A stretch of 34,323 bases of DNA, taken from NCBI GenBank assembly GCA_020444765.1, contig JAGRHW010000003.1, forward strand, positions 1-34,323, in the 5' to 3' direction. Positions within the stretch are counted from its first letter, which is position 1. Each line of letters starts with the position of its first letter. Origin of the DNA: Gammaproteobacteria bacterium. GTDB lineage: Bacteria > Pseudomonadota > Gammaproteobacteria > Granulosicoccales > Granulosicoccaceae. Shown here in pieces: positions 10,061 through 18,966 of the stretch. A program made the position numbers and the translations under genes. Under the pieces are notes generated by a model. The model was not told the origin of the DNA, ran no database searches, and saw only the letters and a list, made by a program, of their open reading frames with translations.

Positions 10061-11065
10061 CTAACCCGCCAGCAAAAAATCCCTGCCTTCATGCAATCCG
10101 CTCAGCAATAAAAGTTCGCGCAAAGCCTCGCCGGCGCCACGCGCGCCGAGTGCCCCGACAATCAGGGCGTCCTGGCGCATGTCGAGCATGTCGTCGTAAG
10201 AAAGAATCGGCAGTCCGCGGCGCGATTTGCCGATATTGTCCGGCGCGATATCGACAAAGGCCATTACCGCCACGCCGAGTCTCTGCAGGACATCGCACAA
10301 TTTGACGGCCAGCTTGCCGGTGCCGCAGATAATCGCCGGCCGGTTGCGCAACACCGATTCCGACATCGCCCAGGCCTTGGCCTTGATAAACTCCTTGCGG
10401 CTGTAACGTTTATCGGTATTGGTCAGGCGCGCGGGATGTTCGCGCCACATCAGCACTAGCTCCGGCACCTTGGCAAAACGCAGGCCGGCCAGCGAGGCGC
10501 GCAGCCACAGGTCGTAGTCTTCCGGCCAGCTGAGATCGCGGTAGAGGCCGATGCGTTTAAAGACCTCACGGCGGATCAGCACGCTGGGGTGCACCAGCGG
10601 GCTTTCGACAAACAGTTCGCGCTCGATGTCGTCGGCTGTCAGCAAACCGTTCAACCAGGCCTGATACGCGCGATTGCCCGCTTGAATGTCGCCGTCGTCG
10701 GAAAAAATATCCACCAGCCCGCCGACGATGGCGATATCCGGATTGTCTTTTGCGAAGTGGAGCTGTCGCTGGAGACGTTCCGGTACACTGATGTCATCGC
10801 CATCCATCCGCGCGATAAATTCCCCGCGCGCCCTGATCAGGCCGGCGTTGAGACTGGCGACGATGCCGTTGCCGGCATGCCGGAAAATCCGCAGACGCGG
10901 GTCCTGGGGCAGGCGTTCGACCGAACCGTCGAAACTGTGGTCGTCGATGATCAGCAGTTCGAGGTCCTCGACGGTCTGGCCGAGAATACTGTCCACCGCG
11001 GGCGCCAGCCAGTCGCCGCAGTTTCTGACCGGCATGATGACGGAAACAAGCGGCCGCCCGCTCAT
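10061..11065 (-). CDS. Family 2 glycosyltransferase with extra C-terminal Rossmann-like region
   Basis: The 334-residue protein has a GT-A domain (about 5-235) beginning PLVSVIMPVRNCGDWL. It carries the nucleotide-sugar Asp pair in LLIIDDHSFDGS, the metal-binding MDGDD at 87-91, and the acceptor-side motif PEDYDLWLRAS. Such enzymes transfer sugars from nucleotide donors to glycans or lipids. Residues about 242-334 are an addition: AIICGTGKLAVKLCDVL followed by VMAFVDI resembles a Rossmann nucleotide-binding fold as in PglD-type or sugar-modifying enzymes. The gene follows the thioredoxin-fold gene by 39 bases. No other polysaccharide gene is nearby, so the product glycan is unknown. Confidence 0.85.
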   Translation of the reverse strand: MSGRPLVSVIMPVRNCGDWLAPAVDSILGQTVEDLELLIIDDHSFDGSVERLPQDPRLRIFRHAGNGIVASLNAGLIRARGEFIARMDGDDISVPERLQRQLHFAKDNPDIAIVGGLVDIFSDDGDIQAGNRAYQAWLNGLLTADDIERELFVESPLVHPSVLIRREVFKRIGLYRDLSWPEDYDLWLRASLAGLRFAKVPELVLMWREHPARLTNTDKRYSRKEFIKAKAWAMSESVLRNRPAIICGTGKLAVKLCDVLQRLGVAVMAFVDIAPDNIGKSRRGLPILSYDDMLDMRQDALIVGALGARGAGEALRELLLLSGLHEGRDFLLAG

Positions 11066-11104
11066 CGATTCAGCCCTTGAGTGGTGTGGCGCAGGCGAAT
11101 CGGC

Positions 11105-11680
11105 TCAAACAAAGTAGTCCGGTTCGTTGCCCTCTTTCCATTTAATGCCGCAGCCCAGGCTGGCCAGCTGGTTATCCGGCGGAATGTCGCCGGCCAGCAG
11201 CGCGTCAGCGGCGCGGCGCAGATCGGCACCGGTGACCGGCATCTGGGAATTCGGCCGCGCGCTGTCGAACTGACCGCGGTAAAACAGCTTGCCGTCGGCG
11301 CCGAAAAGAAAGAAATCCGGCGTGCAGGCCGCCTTGTAGGCTTTCGCGGTCTGCTGGGTTTCGTCAAAAAGATACGGAAAACTAAAGTCATTCTCCTTGG
11401 CGAAGGTCATCATGTTCTGCGGATCGTCGTCCGGATAACGTTCGATATCATTGGCATTGATGGCAACCACGGCGAGCCCTTTGGCCTGATATTCCCTGGC
11501 AAATTTTGCCAGCTCTTCACGAATCAGAATCACGTAAGGACAATGATTACAGATAAACGCGACGAGCAGCGGTTTGCCGGCAAAGTCGGCCAGCGCGACC
11601 TGATTGCCGGTGAGCGGCTCCGGTAAATTGAAATCCGGCGCCTGGGTGCCCAGTTCCAGCATGGATGAAGAGATGGCCAT
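11105..11680 (-). CDS. Thioredoxin-fold AhpC/TSA-like protein
   Basis: The 191-residue protein starts MAISSSMLELGTQAPDFNLP. This start has the strong site AGGAGG about six bases upstream, whereas an in-frame ATG at 11797 has none. The peroxiredoxin/thioredoxin fold shows APDFNLPEP, the active site FICNHCPYVILIREEL with a C-N-H-C pair, and FLFGADGKLFYRGQFD. This group is usually annotated 'thioredoxin family protein'; the CNHC site suggests a disulfide reductase or peroxide role in the cytoplasm, as no signal peptide is seen. It is divergent from gmk and probably co-transcribed with the glycosyltransferase. Confidence 0.85.
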   Translation of the reverse strand: MAISSSMLELGTQAPDFNLPEPLTGNQVALADFAGKPLLVAFICNHCPYVILIREELAKFAREYQAKGLAVVAINANDIERYPDDDPQNMMTFAKENDFSFPYLFDETQQTAKAYKAACTPDFFLFGADGKLFYRGQFDSARPNSQMPVTGADLRRAADALLAGDIPPDNQLASLGCGIKWKEGNEPDYFV

Positions 11681-11837
11681 GAAATCCTCCTGAAGTTTTT
11701 GTCTGAATGGCGGCAGTTTGAGCGACGTGAGATGGTCTAACATAAATCGCGGCGGTGTGTCTGTCGAGGCCCGTCGATGACAGCGTAGAAAAACCAAACC
11801 GCCTCTGACTGTTCTGGAGACCCATTCGGCGTACTGC

Positions 11838-11843
11838 TACAAT
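11838..11843 (+). promoter_or_regulatory. Candidate -10 element for gmk
   Basis: TACAAT lies 30 bases before the gmk GTG, a reasonable place for a sigma70 -10 box, but no good -35 hexamer is found at 16-18 bases upstream. It is an inference from position and sequence only. Confidence 0.3.
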
Positions 11844-11873
11844 AACAGACTCAGACTAATCGGGCTCACTATC

Positions 11874-12491
11874 GTGAAAGGCCAGCTATTTACCGTCTCC
11901 GCGCCATCCGGCGCCGGCAAAACCAGCCTGGTTCGCCAGCTGATTCAGCGTGTTCGCGATCTGCAGGTGTCGGTTTCCCATACGACAAGACCGATGCGGC
12001 CGGGCGATGCCGAAGGCGTGGATTATTTCTTCGTCGAGCGACCGGAGTTTGAGCGCATGATCGAGGCGGGTGAATTCCTGGAATACGCCTCGGTATTCGG
12101 CAATTATTATGGCACCAGCCGCGCAAGCGTCGAGCAAAACCTTGCTGAGGGCAGGGATATTCTGTTGGAAATCGACTGGCAGGGCGCTGCCCAGGTCAAG
12201 CAAAAGCTGCCGGATACCTGCTCGATCTTTATTCTGCCGCCCTCGCGAGAGACGCTGATCCAGCGACTGCAGGGGCGCGGACAGGACAGCGAAGAGGTGA
12301 TTGCCCGCCGGACTGCCGAGGCGGTCGCCGAGATGCGCCACTACGATGCCGCCGATTATCTGCTGATCAACGACCAGTTCGATGTGGCGGTTCATGAGTT
12401 CGTCTCCCTGATCGAAAGCCGGCGCTTGACGGTGGCCCGCCAGCAGGTAAAACACCGGGATCTGATCGACAGTTTGCTGGCCGAGCGCTAG
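11874..12491 (+). CDS. gmk: Guanylate kinase
   Basis: The 205-residue enzyme phosphorylates GMP to GDP with ATP. The P-loop VSAPSGAGKTSLVRQL is at 8-23, followed by the GMP-binding SHTTRPMRPGDAEGVDYFFV, FLEYASVFGNYYGT, and the adenylate-type lid region QGRGQDSEEVIARR. The start is GTG at 11874; the frame has no better upstream ATG. It opens the gmk-rpoZ-spoT-ridA-recG cluster, which links guanine nucleotide supply to (p)ppGpp metabolism. The yicC gene often found upstream is absent; a divergent thioredoxin-like gene lies there instead. Confidence 0.97.
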   Translation: MKGQLFTVSAPSGAGKTSLVRQLIQRVRDLQVSVSHTTRPMRPGDAEGVDYFFVERPEFERMIEAGEFLEYASVFGNYYGTSRASVEQNLAEGRDILLEIDWQGAAQVKQKLPDTCSIFILPPSRETLIQRLQGRGQDSEEVIARRTAEAVAEMRHYDAADYLLINDQFDVAVHEFVSLIESRRLTVARQQVKHRDLIDSLLAER

Positions 12492-12560
12492 AGCGCTCGA
12501 ATTAGCCTTGTTAAGTCGTAACCGGCGGCGCCAACATTTTGTTGCCGACGGGTAGTTTTT
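12482..12560 (+). terminator. Two weak hairpins after gmk
   Basis: CGAGCGC-TAGA-GCGCTCG at 12482-12499 overlaps the gmk stop. An imperfect stem at about 12524-12547 is followed after nine bases by GTTTTTG. Neither is a textbook terminator, so partial read-through into rpoZ is likely. The roughly 210 bases between gmk and rpoZ hold no gene and presumably contain the rpoZ promoter, which I could not place. Confidence 0.35.
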
Positions 12561-12700
12561 GTCCCTTGGTTTCTCTAAAATCGAACTAACGTCCGGGCTC
12601 CGGGTCTTTTCCCTCTGATAATGAGTGCGTCGGCAGTGTGTTTTACCGCCGCTCGCAGGAGTCCCCGAAATAAATTCAAATTTCCCCTGGAGAGCGCTAT

Positions 12701-12958
12701 ATGGCACGAGTTACGGTTGAAGACAGTCTGGAAAAAATAGGCAATCGATTTGAGCTGGTTTTGCTGGCTTCCAAGCGTGCCCGGGACATCAGCATGGGTG
12801 CCGAACCTTTCCTGCCGCCTGAAAAGGACAAGCCGAGTGTTATCGCCTTGCGTGAAATCGCCGATGGTCTGATCGACCAGGACTACGCCCGTAAAAAGGC
12901 GGTTTCCGAAGCCGAAATCTCACTGAACGAGGAGCAGCGGGATTCGACAGAATTTTAA
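12701..12958 (+). CDS. rpoZ: DNA-directed RNA polymerase omega subunit
   Basis: The 85-residue protein starts [20 protein letters not shown], with the conserved [17 protein letters not shown] and [15 protein letters not shown] blocks. Omega helps assemble the beta-prime subunit of RNA polymerase and forms one of the ppGpp binding sites, which fits its place directly before spoT. CTGGAGAG precedes the ATG. The C-terminal tail is acidic and variable, as is usual. Confidence 0.97.
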   Translation: MARVTVEDSLEKIGNRFELVLLASKRARDISMGAEPFLPPEKDKPSVIALREIADGLIDQDYARKKAVSEAEISLNEEQRDSTEF

Positions 12959-12979
12959 CGAGGTCGCAGGCTGTTTAAA

Positions 12980-15139
12980 GTGGCAAGCGTTGCGATCCCC
13001 GTGAAATCTGATGCCGACGACCGTGTACAGATCAGTGATCTTCTGGCCAAGCTGGAAGATCGTCTCAACGAGCAACAGTTAAAAGACGTCTACAAGGCCT
13101 ATTTGCTGGCCGCCGAAGCGCATGACGGGCAGGTCCGCAAAAGCGGCGAAGCCTATATTTTTCATCCCCTCGCGGTAGCCAATATCGTGGTCGATATGAA
13201 TCTCGACCACCAAAGCATCATTGCGGCGATTTTGCATGATGTTCTCGAGGACACCGACGCTACCCGTGAAATGCTGGTCGAGGAGTTCGGCGAGGAAATC
13301 GCCCATATGGTCGATGGCCTGAGCAAGCTGACCTCGCTGGAATTCCACACTCCGGCGGAAAAACAGGCCGCCAATTTCCAGAAGATGCTGCTGGCGATGG
13401 TGCGCGATATCCGCATCATTCTCATCAAGCTCGCTGACCGGCTGCATAATATGCGCACGCTCGGGGTCATGCGCCTGAGCAAAAAACGCCGTATCGCGCG
13501 TGAAACCCTGGATATCTTCGCACCGATTGCCAACCGGCTCGGCATCTACGTGATCAAGAACGAACTTGAGGATCTGGGCTTTCAGACCCTCTACCCGATG
13601 CGCTACCAGGTGTTGAAAAACGCGGTAAAAAAAGCCCGTGGCAACCGCAAGGAACTGGTACAGAAAGTCGAGATTCTGATAACGGCGAAACTCGAGGAAG
13701 CCGGTATCAACGGCGTCGTCAGAGGCCGTGAGAAACACCTCTACAGTCTTTACCAGAAAATGCGCAACAAGCAGTTGTCGTTTCAGGAAGTCTACGATGT
13801 CTATGCGGTACGCGTGGTGGTGGACAGTATCGACGACTGTTACCGCAGTCTCGGTGTGATTCACTCAATTTACAAGCCGGTTCCTACCAAGTTCAAGGAC
13901 TATATCGCCATACCCAAGGCCAACGGTTACCAGTCGTTGCACACGGTGCTGATCAATCCGGCCGGCATTCATGTCGAGATACAGATTCGTACGCACGATA
14001 TGGATGAATATGCCGAAACCGGCGTCGCCGCGCACTGGGTATATAAGGATGGCGGTGTTGTTTCGGCACAGGGACGAACCCGGCAGTGGATCAGTAATCT
14101 GATGGATCTGCAGCAAAATGCGGTGACGACAGTCGACTTTTTCGAAAACGTCAAGGTTGATCTTTTTCCGCACGAAATCTATGTATTTTCCCCGAAAGGC
14201 GATATCTTCCAGTTGCCCTTGAATTCCACGCCGGTGGATTTTGCCTATGCCGTTCATTCGCAAATCGGTAATACCTGTATTACCGCGAAAATTGACCGCC
14301 GCTGGGCATCGCTCAGCACGCCGCTGGAATCCGGCCAGACCGTCGAGATCATCACCTCCGAAAACGCCTCGCCAAGCCCGCTGTGGCTGAACTTTGTGGT
14401 GACCGGCAAGGCCCGGGCCGCTATCCGGCATTATCTGAAAAACCTCGACGAGGACAAGGCTGCGCAGTTCGGCCGCCGGCTCATCGACCGCGCGCTGGGA
14501 CGTTACGCGAAAAATATTGAGGATATTCCCGCCAGCAAAATCGACAATCTGCTTGAGGAATTCCACTTCGATACGATCGAAGCCCTGTTTATCGACGTCG
14601 GTCTCGGTAATCATTTGCCCAGCCTGATCGCCGGCCGGCTGATGAACCGTACCGATGCCGAGGGCCGCACGGAAGTGCCCAAACCGACAACCGAAAGCGG
14701 GCCGCTGATCGTGGAAGGCCGTGAGGGCACAGTGCTGACGCTGGCCAAATGTTGCCGGCCCATTCCCGGCGACAATATCCAGGGTTTTATTACGCCCGGT
14801 CAGGGCGTGGTCGTGCACCGCGCATCCTGCAAAAACATCAAGCGTTTCTCGCGTCGCCCCAAGGAATGGGTGCAGGTTGAATGGTCGCCTGATTACAATG
14901 GCGACTTTTTCGCTGAAATCGTCGTCGAGCTGGTCAACAAACCGGGCGCTTTGGCAAGCGTTGCCACGACCTTGTCGAGTCTGGGCTCGAATATCGAGAA
15001 TATCCGCTTTGAGAATCAGGGCGATAAAAATACCATCATTCACTTTGCACTGGTCGTCGAAGACCGGCATCATCTGGCCAGGATCATTCGACGTTTGCGG
15101 AATTTGTCGATCGTCCAGCGGGTAAAGCGCGACAGCTAG
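12980..15139 (+). CDS. spoT: Bifunctional (p)ppGpp synthetase/hydrolase
   Basis: The 719-residue RSH protein starts at GTG 12980. The N-terminal HD hydrolase domain has HPLAVANIV (H62), ILHDVLEDTD (H86, D87) and LIKLADRLHNMRT. The synthetase domain (about 250-360) contains YAVRVVV and the segment KFKDYIAIPKANGYQSLHT. A TGS domain (about 395-455) follows, then a Cys-containing region near ILTLAKCCRPIPGD and a C-terminal ACT domain (about 645-719). It makes and degrades the stringent-response alarmone. The RxKD motif typical of bifunctional enzymes reads KFKD here (K304), a conservative change. It follows rpoZ by 21 bases. Confidence 0.96.
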   Translation: MASVAIPVKSDADDRVQISDLLAKLEDRLNEQQLKDVYKAYLLAAEAHDGQVRKSGEAYIFHPLAVANIVVDMNLDHQSIIAAILHDVLEDTDATREMLVEEFGEEIAHMVDGLSKLTSLEFHTPAEKQAANFQKMLLAMVRDIRIILIKLADRLHNMRTLGVMRLSKKRRIARETLDIFAPIANRLGIYVIKNELEDLGFQTLYPMRYQVLKNAVKKARGNRKELVQKVEILITAKLEEAGINGVVRGREKHLYSLYQKMRNKQLSFQEVYDVYAVRVVVDSIDDCYRSLGVIHSIYKPVPTKFKDYIAIPKANGYQSLHTVLINPAGIHVEIQIRTHDMDEYAETGVAAHWVYKDGGVVSAQGRTRQWISNLMDLQQNAVTTVDFFENVKVDLFPHEIYVFSPKGDIFQLPLNSTPVDFAYAVHSQIGNTCITAKIDRRWASLSTPLESGQTVEIITSENASPSPLWLNFVVTGKARAAIRHYLKNLDEDKAAQFGRRLIDRALGRYAKNIEDIPASKIDNLLEEFHFDTIEALFIDVGLGNHLPSLIAGRLMNRTDAEGRTEVPKPTTESGPLIVEGREGTVLTLAKCCRPIPGDNIQGFITPGQGVVVHRASCKNIKRFSRRPKEWVQVEWSPDYNGDFFAEIVVELVNKPGALASVATTLSSLGSNIENIRFENQGDKNTIIHFALVVEDRHHLARIIRRLRNLSIVQRVKRDS

Positions 15140-15196
15140 AACGCGACAATCCTGAAAACTACAAGTCTGTTTTAAATTCACATTTGCGGAGGTTTC

Positions 15197-15583
15197 ATGC
15201 CTAAAAAAGTTATTTCCACCGAACAGGCGCCAGGTGCAATCGGTGCCTATTCCCAGGCTGTAGAAAGTGGCGGACTTGTATTCATCTCCGGGCAGATTCC
15301 ATTGATCCCTGCGACCATGGAAGTACATCCCGGCAGCGTCGAGGAAAAGATTAGGCTGGTCTTCGACAATATGAAGGCGATCTGCGAAGCCGCCGGCGGC
15401 GGGCTTGACGATATCGTCAAACTCACGGTGTTATTGACCGATCTCGGGGATTTTGCCACCGTCAATTCGGTGATGGCGGAATATTTCAGTGAGCCGTATC
15501 CCGCGCGCGCCGCCTACCAGGTAGCGGCCTTGCCGAAAGGCGTGCCGATCGAAGTCGAGGCGATCATGCAAGCGGCTGACTGA
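15197..15583 (+). CDS. ridA: RidA family reactive imine/enamine deaminase
   Basis: The 128-residue protein has AIGAYSQAVESGGLVFISGQ near the N-terminus, FDNMKAICEAAGGGLDDIVK in the middle and YPARAAYQVAALPKGVPIEV, with the conserved arginine that binds the carboxylate of the substrate. RidA hydrolyses reactive enamines and imines released by PLP enzymes, such as 2-aminoacrylate. GGAGG lies seven bases before the ATG. It lies between spoT and recG, an arrangement common in gammaproteobacteria. Confidence 0.95.
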   Translation: MPKKVISTEQAPGAIGAYSQAVESGGLVFISGQIPLIPATMEVHPGSVEEKIRLVFDNMKAICEAAGGGLDDIVKLTVLLTDLGDFATVNSVMAEYFSEPYPARAAYQVAALPKGVPIEVEAIMQAAD

Positions 15584-15634
15584 TGACCTTCACTGCTTCC
15601 GCCAGGCAGGGCGAGCGGTGAACTTTCCTCCCTG

Positions 15635-17746
15635 ATGAGCAGCACCTCAGATGCCGCCGGATCGGTTTTGACCGCGCTGGCGAACAAGCCGGTCAGCACG
15701 CTCAAAGGTGTCGGTCCGAAAGTTGCCGAAAAGCTTCAGAAGCTGAATATCGCGACGGTGCAGGATGTGCTGTTTCATCTGCCGCTGCGCTATCAGGATC
15801 GCACCCGTGTCATGCCGTTGGGTTCTCTGCAGCCGGGTATGGAAGCGGTTGTGGATGTCGAGATCAAACTGGCCGATGTTGTATTTCGCCGCCGCCGTTC
15901 ACTGCTTTGCAAGGTTGCTGACGGCACCGGCAGCTTGACGCTGCGGTTTTTTCATTTCAGCAAACTGCAGCAGCAGAACCTCCAGCCCGGAGTGCGTCTG
16001 CGCTGTTTCGGTGAAATCCGTCGCGGGGCCGGCGGGCTGGAAATGGTGCATCCGGAATATCAACTCATCGACGACGATCTGCCTGCCGAAGATGTGTTGA
16101 CCGCGATCTACCCGACCACGGAAGGCGTTCATCAACTGACCTTGCGCAAAATTACCGACCAGGCGCTGGCCTTGCTCACGTCCAACCGGGTATTGCAAGA
16201 CTGGTTACCGGAAGCGCTGATCGGCAAATACCGGTTTCCAGATTTGAAAACCGCTCTGGCTATAGTTCATCGCCCGCCGCCCGCTGAAGATATCGCCGCC
16301 TTGATGGATGGCATGCATCCGGCGCACCGACGCCTGAGCTTTGAAGAACTGATCGCGCACCGGCTGGGTTTGCTGGCCTTGCGTTCGCATACCCGGCGGC
16401 TCAAGGCGCCGGCCATGGTGCAGTCGGCAAAGTTGCAGACGGATTTTATCGCCAGCCTGCCGTTTGATCTGACGGGCGCGCAAAATCGCGTGATCGCGGA
16501 AATTCTGCACGACCTTTCCCGGACCGAACCTATGCTGCGGCTGGTACAGGGCGATGTCGGGGCGGGGAAAACCGTCGTCGCCGCGGCGGCCGCGGCACAG
16601 GCGGTGGCGGCCGGTTTCCAGGTTGCGGTCATGGCGCCGACCGAAATCCTCGCGGAACAGCATCTGCTCAATTTTGCTGGCTGGTTCGAGCCGTTGGGGA
16701 TCGAGGTTGGCTGGCTGTCCGGCAAGATGACGGCCCGTCAGCGCCGCGATGCCCTGGAAGCGATCGCCATGGGTCAGAGCAAAATCATCGTCGGCACCCA
16801 TGCGCTGTTCCAGAGCGATGTGCAGTTCAGCAAACTTGGCCTGACGATTATTGACGAACAACACCGCTTTGGTGTTCATCAACGGCTTGCATTAAGAAAC
16901 AAGGGCGCCGATGAAGGCGTAATTCCGCATCAGTTGATCATGACCGCCACGCCGATTCCGCGCACACTGGCAATGACCGCTTACGCCGATCTCGACTGTT
17001 CGGTGATCGACGAACTGCCGCCCGGCAGAATTCCGGTCAATACCGTGGCGGTGGCGTTTTCGCGCCGCGCCGAAGTGATCGAACGCGTGCACCAGGCGAT
17101 TGCCGACGGTCGTCAGGTGTATTGGGTGTGTACCCTGATCGAGGAATCCGAAGCCCTGCAATGCCAGGCCGCCGAAGACACCGCCAGGGTTCTTGAAGAA
17201 GCCTTGCCGGATTACCGGGTCGGACTTGTACACGGACGAATGAAGCCACGTGACAAGGAGGCGATAATGAGCGCCTTTAAAAACCGCGAACTGGACCTGC
17301 TGGTCGCCACGACCGTTATCGAGGTCGGCGTTGATGTGCCGAACGCCTCACTGATGATTATCGAAAACGCCGAACGGCTGGGGCTGTCGCAGCTTCATCA
17401 GCTGCGTGGCCGTGTCGGCCGCGGTACCGCCGTCAGCAGTTGCGTCCTCGTTTACCAGCCGCCCTTGTCACAAAATGCCAAGGATCGGATTGGTATCATG
17501 CGGGAAACCAACGATGGCTTCCTGATCGCGGAAAAGGATCTGGAAATCCGCGGCGCCGGCGAACTGCTGGGCACCCGACAGACCGGCATCGCCGCCTTCC
17601 GCATTGCCGATCTCAGCCGCGACCAGGATCTGCTGGACGATGTGGCCGAAGCGGCCGGCCTGTTGGTTCGTGATCACAAGGACGCGATTGCGCCGTTGAT
17701 AAAGCGCTGGGTCGGCGATCAGAACCGGGAGTATGGTGGTGTATGA
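15635..17746 (+). CDS. recG: ATP-dependent DNA helicase RecG
   Basis: The 703-residue protein has an N-terminal wedge domain (LKGVGPKVAEKLQKLNI; DVLFHLPLRYQDRT) that splits branched DNA. The superfamily 2 helicase domains carry the Walker A motif GDVGAGKTVVAA, the Walker B-like box IIDEQHRFGVHQR, TATPIPRTLAM, and the C-terminal VHGRMKPRDKEAIM, VATTVIEVGVDVPNAS and QLRGRVGRG motifs. It remodels stalled replication forks and Holliday junctions. Length and all motifs are intact. It follows ridA by 51 bases and ends the cluster. Confidence 0.97.
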   Translation: MSSTSDAAGSVLTALANKPVSTLKGVGPKVAEKLQKLNIATVQDVLFHLPLRYQDRTRVMPLGSLQPGMEAVVDVEIKLADVVFRRRRSLLCKVADGTGSLTLRFFHFSKLQQQNLQPGVRLRCFGEIRRGAGGLEMVHPEYQLIDDDLPAEDVLTAIYPTTEGVHQLTLRKITDQALALLTSNRVLQDWLPEALIGKYRFPDLKTALAIVHRPPPAEDIAALMDGMHPAHRRLSFEELIAHRLGLLALRSHTRRLKAPAMVQSAKLQTDFIASLPFDLTGAQNRVIAEILHDLSRTEPMLRLVQGDVGAGKTVVAAAAAAQAVAAGFQVAVMAPTEILAEQHLLNFAGWFEPLGIEVGWLSGKMTARQRRDALEAIAMGQSKIIVGTHALFQSDVQFSKLGLTIIDEQHRFGVHQRLALRNKGADEGVIPHQLIMTATPIPRTLAMTAYADLDCSVIDELPPGRIPVNTVAVAFSRRAEVIERVHQAIADGRQVYWVCTLIEESEALQCQAAEDTARVLEEALPDYRVGLVHGRMKPRDKEAIMSAFKNRELDLLVATTVIEVGVDVPNASLMIIENAERLGLSQLHQLRGRVGRGTAVSSCVLVYQPPLSQNAKDRIGIMRETNDGFLIAEKDLEIRGAGELLGTRQTGIAAFRIADLSRDQDLLDDVAEAAGLLVRDHKDAIAPLIKRWVGDQNREYGGV

Positions 17747-17813
17747 TCGCCGCTAGTGCCTGTCGATCAATGGCAGTACGTCTTTATTAATTTGTTTTCA
17801 GAGGAGAAATGCC

Positions 17814-18191
17814 ATGAGCACCAATCCCGTAGGCTGGTTTGAAATCTATGTGCAGGACATAAACCGGGCAAAACACTTTTATGAAACCGTTTTCCAGACC
17901 ACGCTGGAAAAACTGGACGCGCCCGATCCCTCGTTGGAGATGTGGGCTTTTCCGATGAACATGGAAGCCGCCGGGGCGGCCGGTGCTTTGTGCCGTATGG
18001 ACGGCGTACCCTCCGGCGGCAACAGTACGCTCGTCTATTTCGTCAGTGAGGACTGCGCCCTCGAAGAAGCCCGCGTCAGCGAAGCCGGCGGCCGCGTTGA
18101 ACGCAGCAAGATGTCACTGGGCGATTATGGCTTTATGACGCTGGTCGTTGACACGGAAGGCAATATGATCGGCGTGCATTCGATGCAGTAA
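17814..18191 (+). CDS. VOC (glyoxalase/bleomycin-resistance fold) family protein
   Basis: The 125-residue protein has one pair of beta-alpha-beta-beta-beta units: VGWFEIYVQDINRAKHFYETVF at the start (given here as the N-terminal unit) and FMTLVVDTEGNMIGVHS at the end. This group of small VOC proteins is widespread and has no assigned substrate; true glyoxalase I metal ligands are not obvious. GAGGAG lies before the ATG. It lies 67 bases after recG, and a TetR-type gene is convergent to it. Confidence 0.8.
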   Translation: MSTNPVGWFEIYVQDINRAKHFYETVFQTTLEKLDAPDPSLEMWAFPMNMEAAGAAGALCRMDGVPSGGNSTLVYFVSEDCALEEARVSEAGGRVERSKMSLGDYGFMTLVVDTEGNMIGVHSMQ

Positions 18192-18254
18192 GAGCGCTGT
18201 AAAAGGAGGCGTTCAAGGATGTCTGGCCGGGGTTAAGGCGTTAGTTTCACGGCT

Positions 18255-18830
18255 TCAGCTTTGTGACCCCGACTTGCTATCGCTCGCATTCAGAATCCCG
18301 TACTGCAGGATTCTCAGGGCTCGATGGACGCGAGCGGTTCTGGCTTTGAGCGTTCCCTCTCCAACAACCCCGCCAAGCATATACATCACGAGGGCCAGAT
18401 CTTCTTTTTCTATATCTTTTTTGATCAGTCCCGCAGCCTGTCCGCGCGCGAGCGGTTCGGTCAATAGGTCGACGACACGTTGTCTCAAACTATTGAGCTG
18501 CGCCTGATGTTCCGGCTGCCGGGTCAGGCCATCAACCATGCCCTGATTTGTCGTGAACATCACCATCATCATGTCGATGATTTCTGCGCAGGCGTTCGGT
18601 TCGTCTCTGAGAGCTTCGGCTTTGCTTTCCAGCTTAAGCACATTGCGTTCGAGAACAGCGAAACAGAGAGTTTCGCGATCCTTGAAATGACGGTAGAGCG
18701 TCATGCGGCTGACGCCAGTGCGCTTGGCGATCAATTCCAACGGTGCATCGAAACCCTGATCTGCAAATACAGCTTCTGCGACTTCAATCAAGCGTAGCCG
18801 GTTTTCTCGACCGTCGGCACGTAGATTCAT
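18255..18830 (-). CDS. TetR family transcriptional regulator
   Basis: About 191 residues, starting MNLRADGRENRLRLIEVAEA. I chose 18830 because AAGGA precedes it; an in-frame ATG at 18866 would add 12 residues. The N-terminal helix-turn-helix is LELIAKRTGVSRMTLYRHFK, the C-terminal part is a helical ligand-binding and dimer domain. It is divergent from the dehydrogenase at 18967, with a 17-bp palindrome between them, so it most likely represses that gene, the downstream flavoprotein, and possibly itself. The ligand is unknown. Confidence 0.9.
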   Translation of the reverse strand: MNLRADGRENRLRLIEVAEAVFADQGFDAPLELIAKRTGVSRMTLYRHFKDRETLCFAVLERNVLKLESKAEALRDEPNACAEIIDMMMVMFTTNQGMVDGLTRQPEHQAQLNSLRQRVVDLLTEPLARGQAAGLIKKDIEKEDLALVMYMLGGVVGEGTLKARTARVHRALRILQYGILNASDSKSGSQS

Positions 18831-18911
18831 CTTCTTTTCCTTAGCATTTGTAAGCGAATGTGACACCTCGGCTTACGGTTTTCAACTTGGCTTGTTATAT
18901 AAAATTTTAAG

Positions 18912-18928
18912 TGTTACATTGAGTAACA
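18912..18928. promoter_or_regulatory. Palindromic operator candidate for the TetR regulator
   Basis: TGTTAC-ATTGA-GTAACA has perfect 6-bp arms. It lies 12 bases after a TATAAA-like sequence (18898-18903) and 39 bases before the dehydrogenase start, in the 136-base gap between divergent genes. A second, longer-spaced repeat, GTAAGC (18850-18855) and GCTTAC (18871-18876), lies nearer the regulator. Position and symmetry support operator function; binding is inferred. Confidence 0.55.
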
Positions 18929-18966
18929 TTTATTTTTTGCAAACTCTTATAGGGAGAAACAACGCT

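Noticed and set aside
13865..15328. 487-codon open frame on the minus strand opposite spoT and the ridA start
   Set aside because: It covers spoT motifs on the other strand, spans a gene boundary and has no family features.
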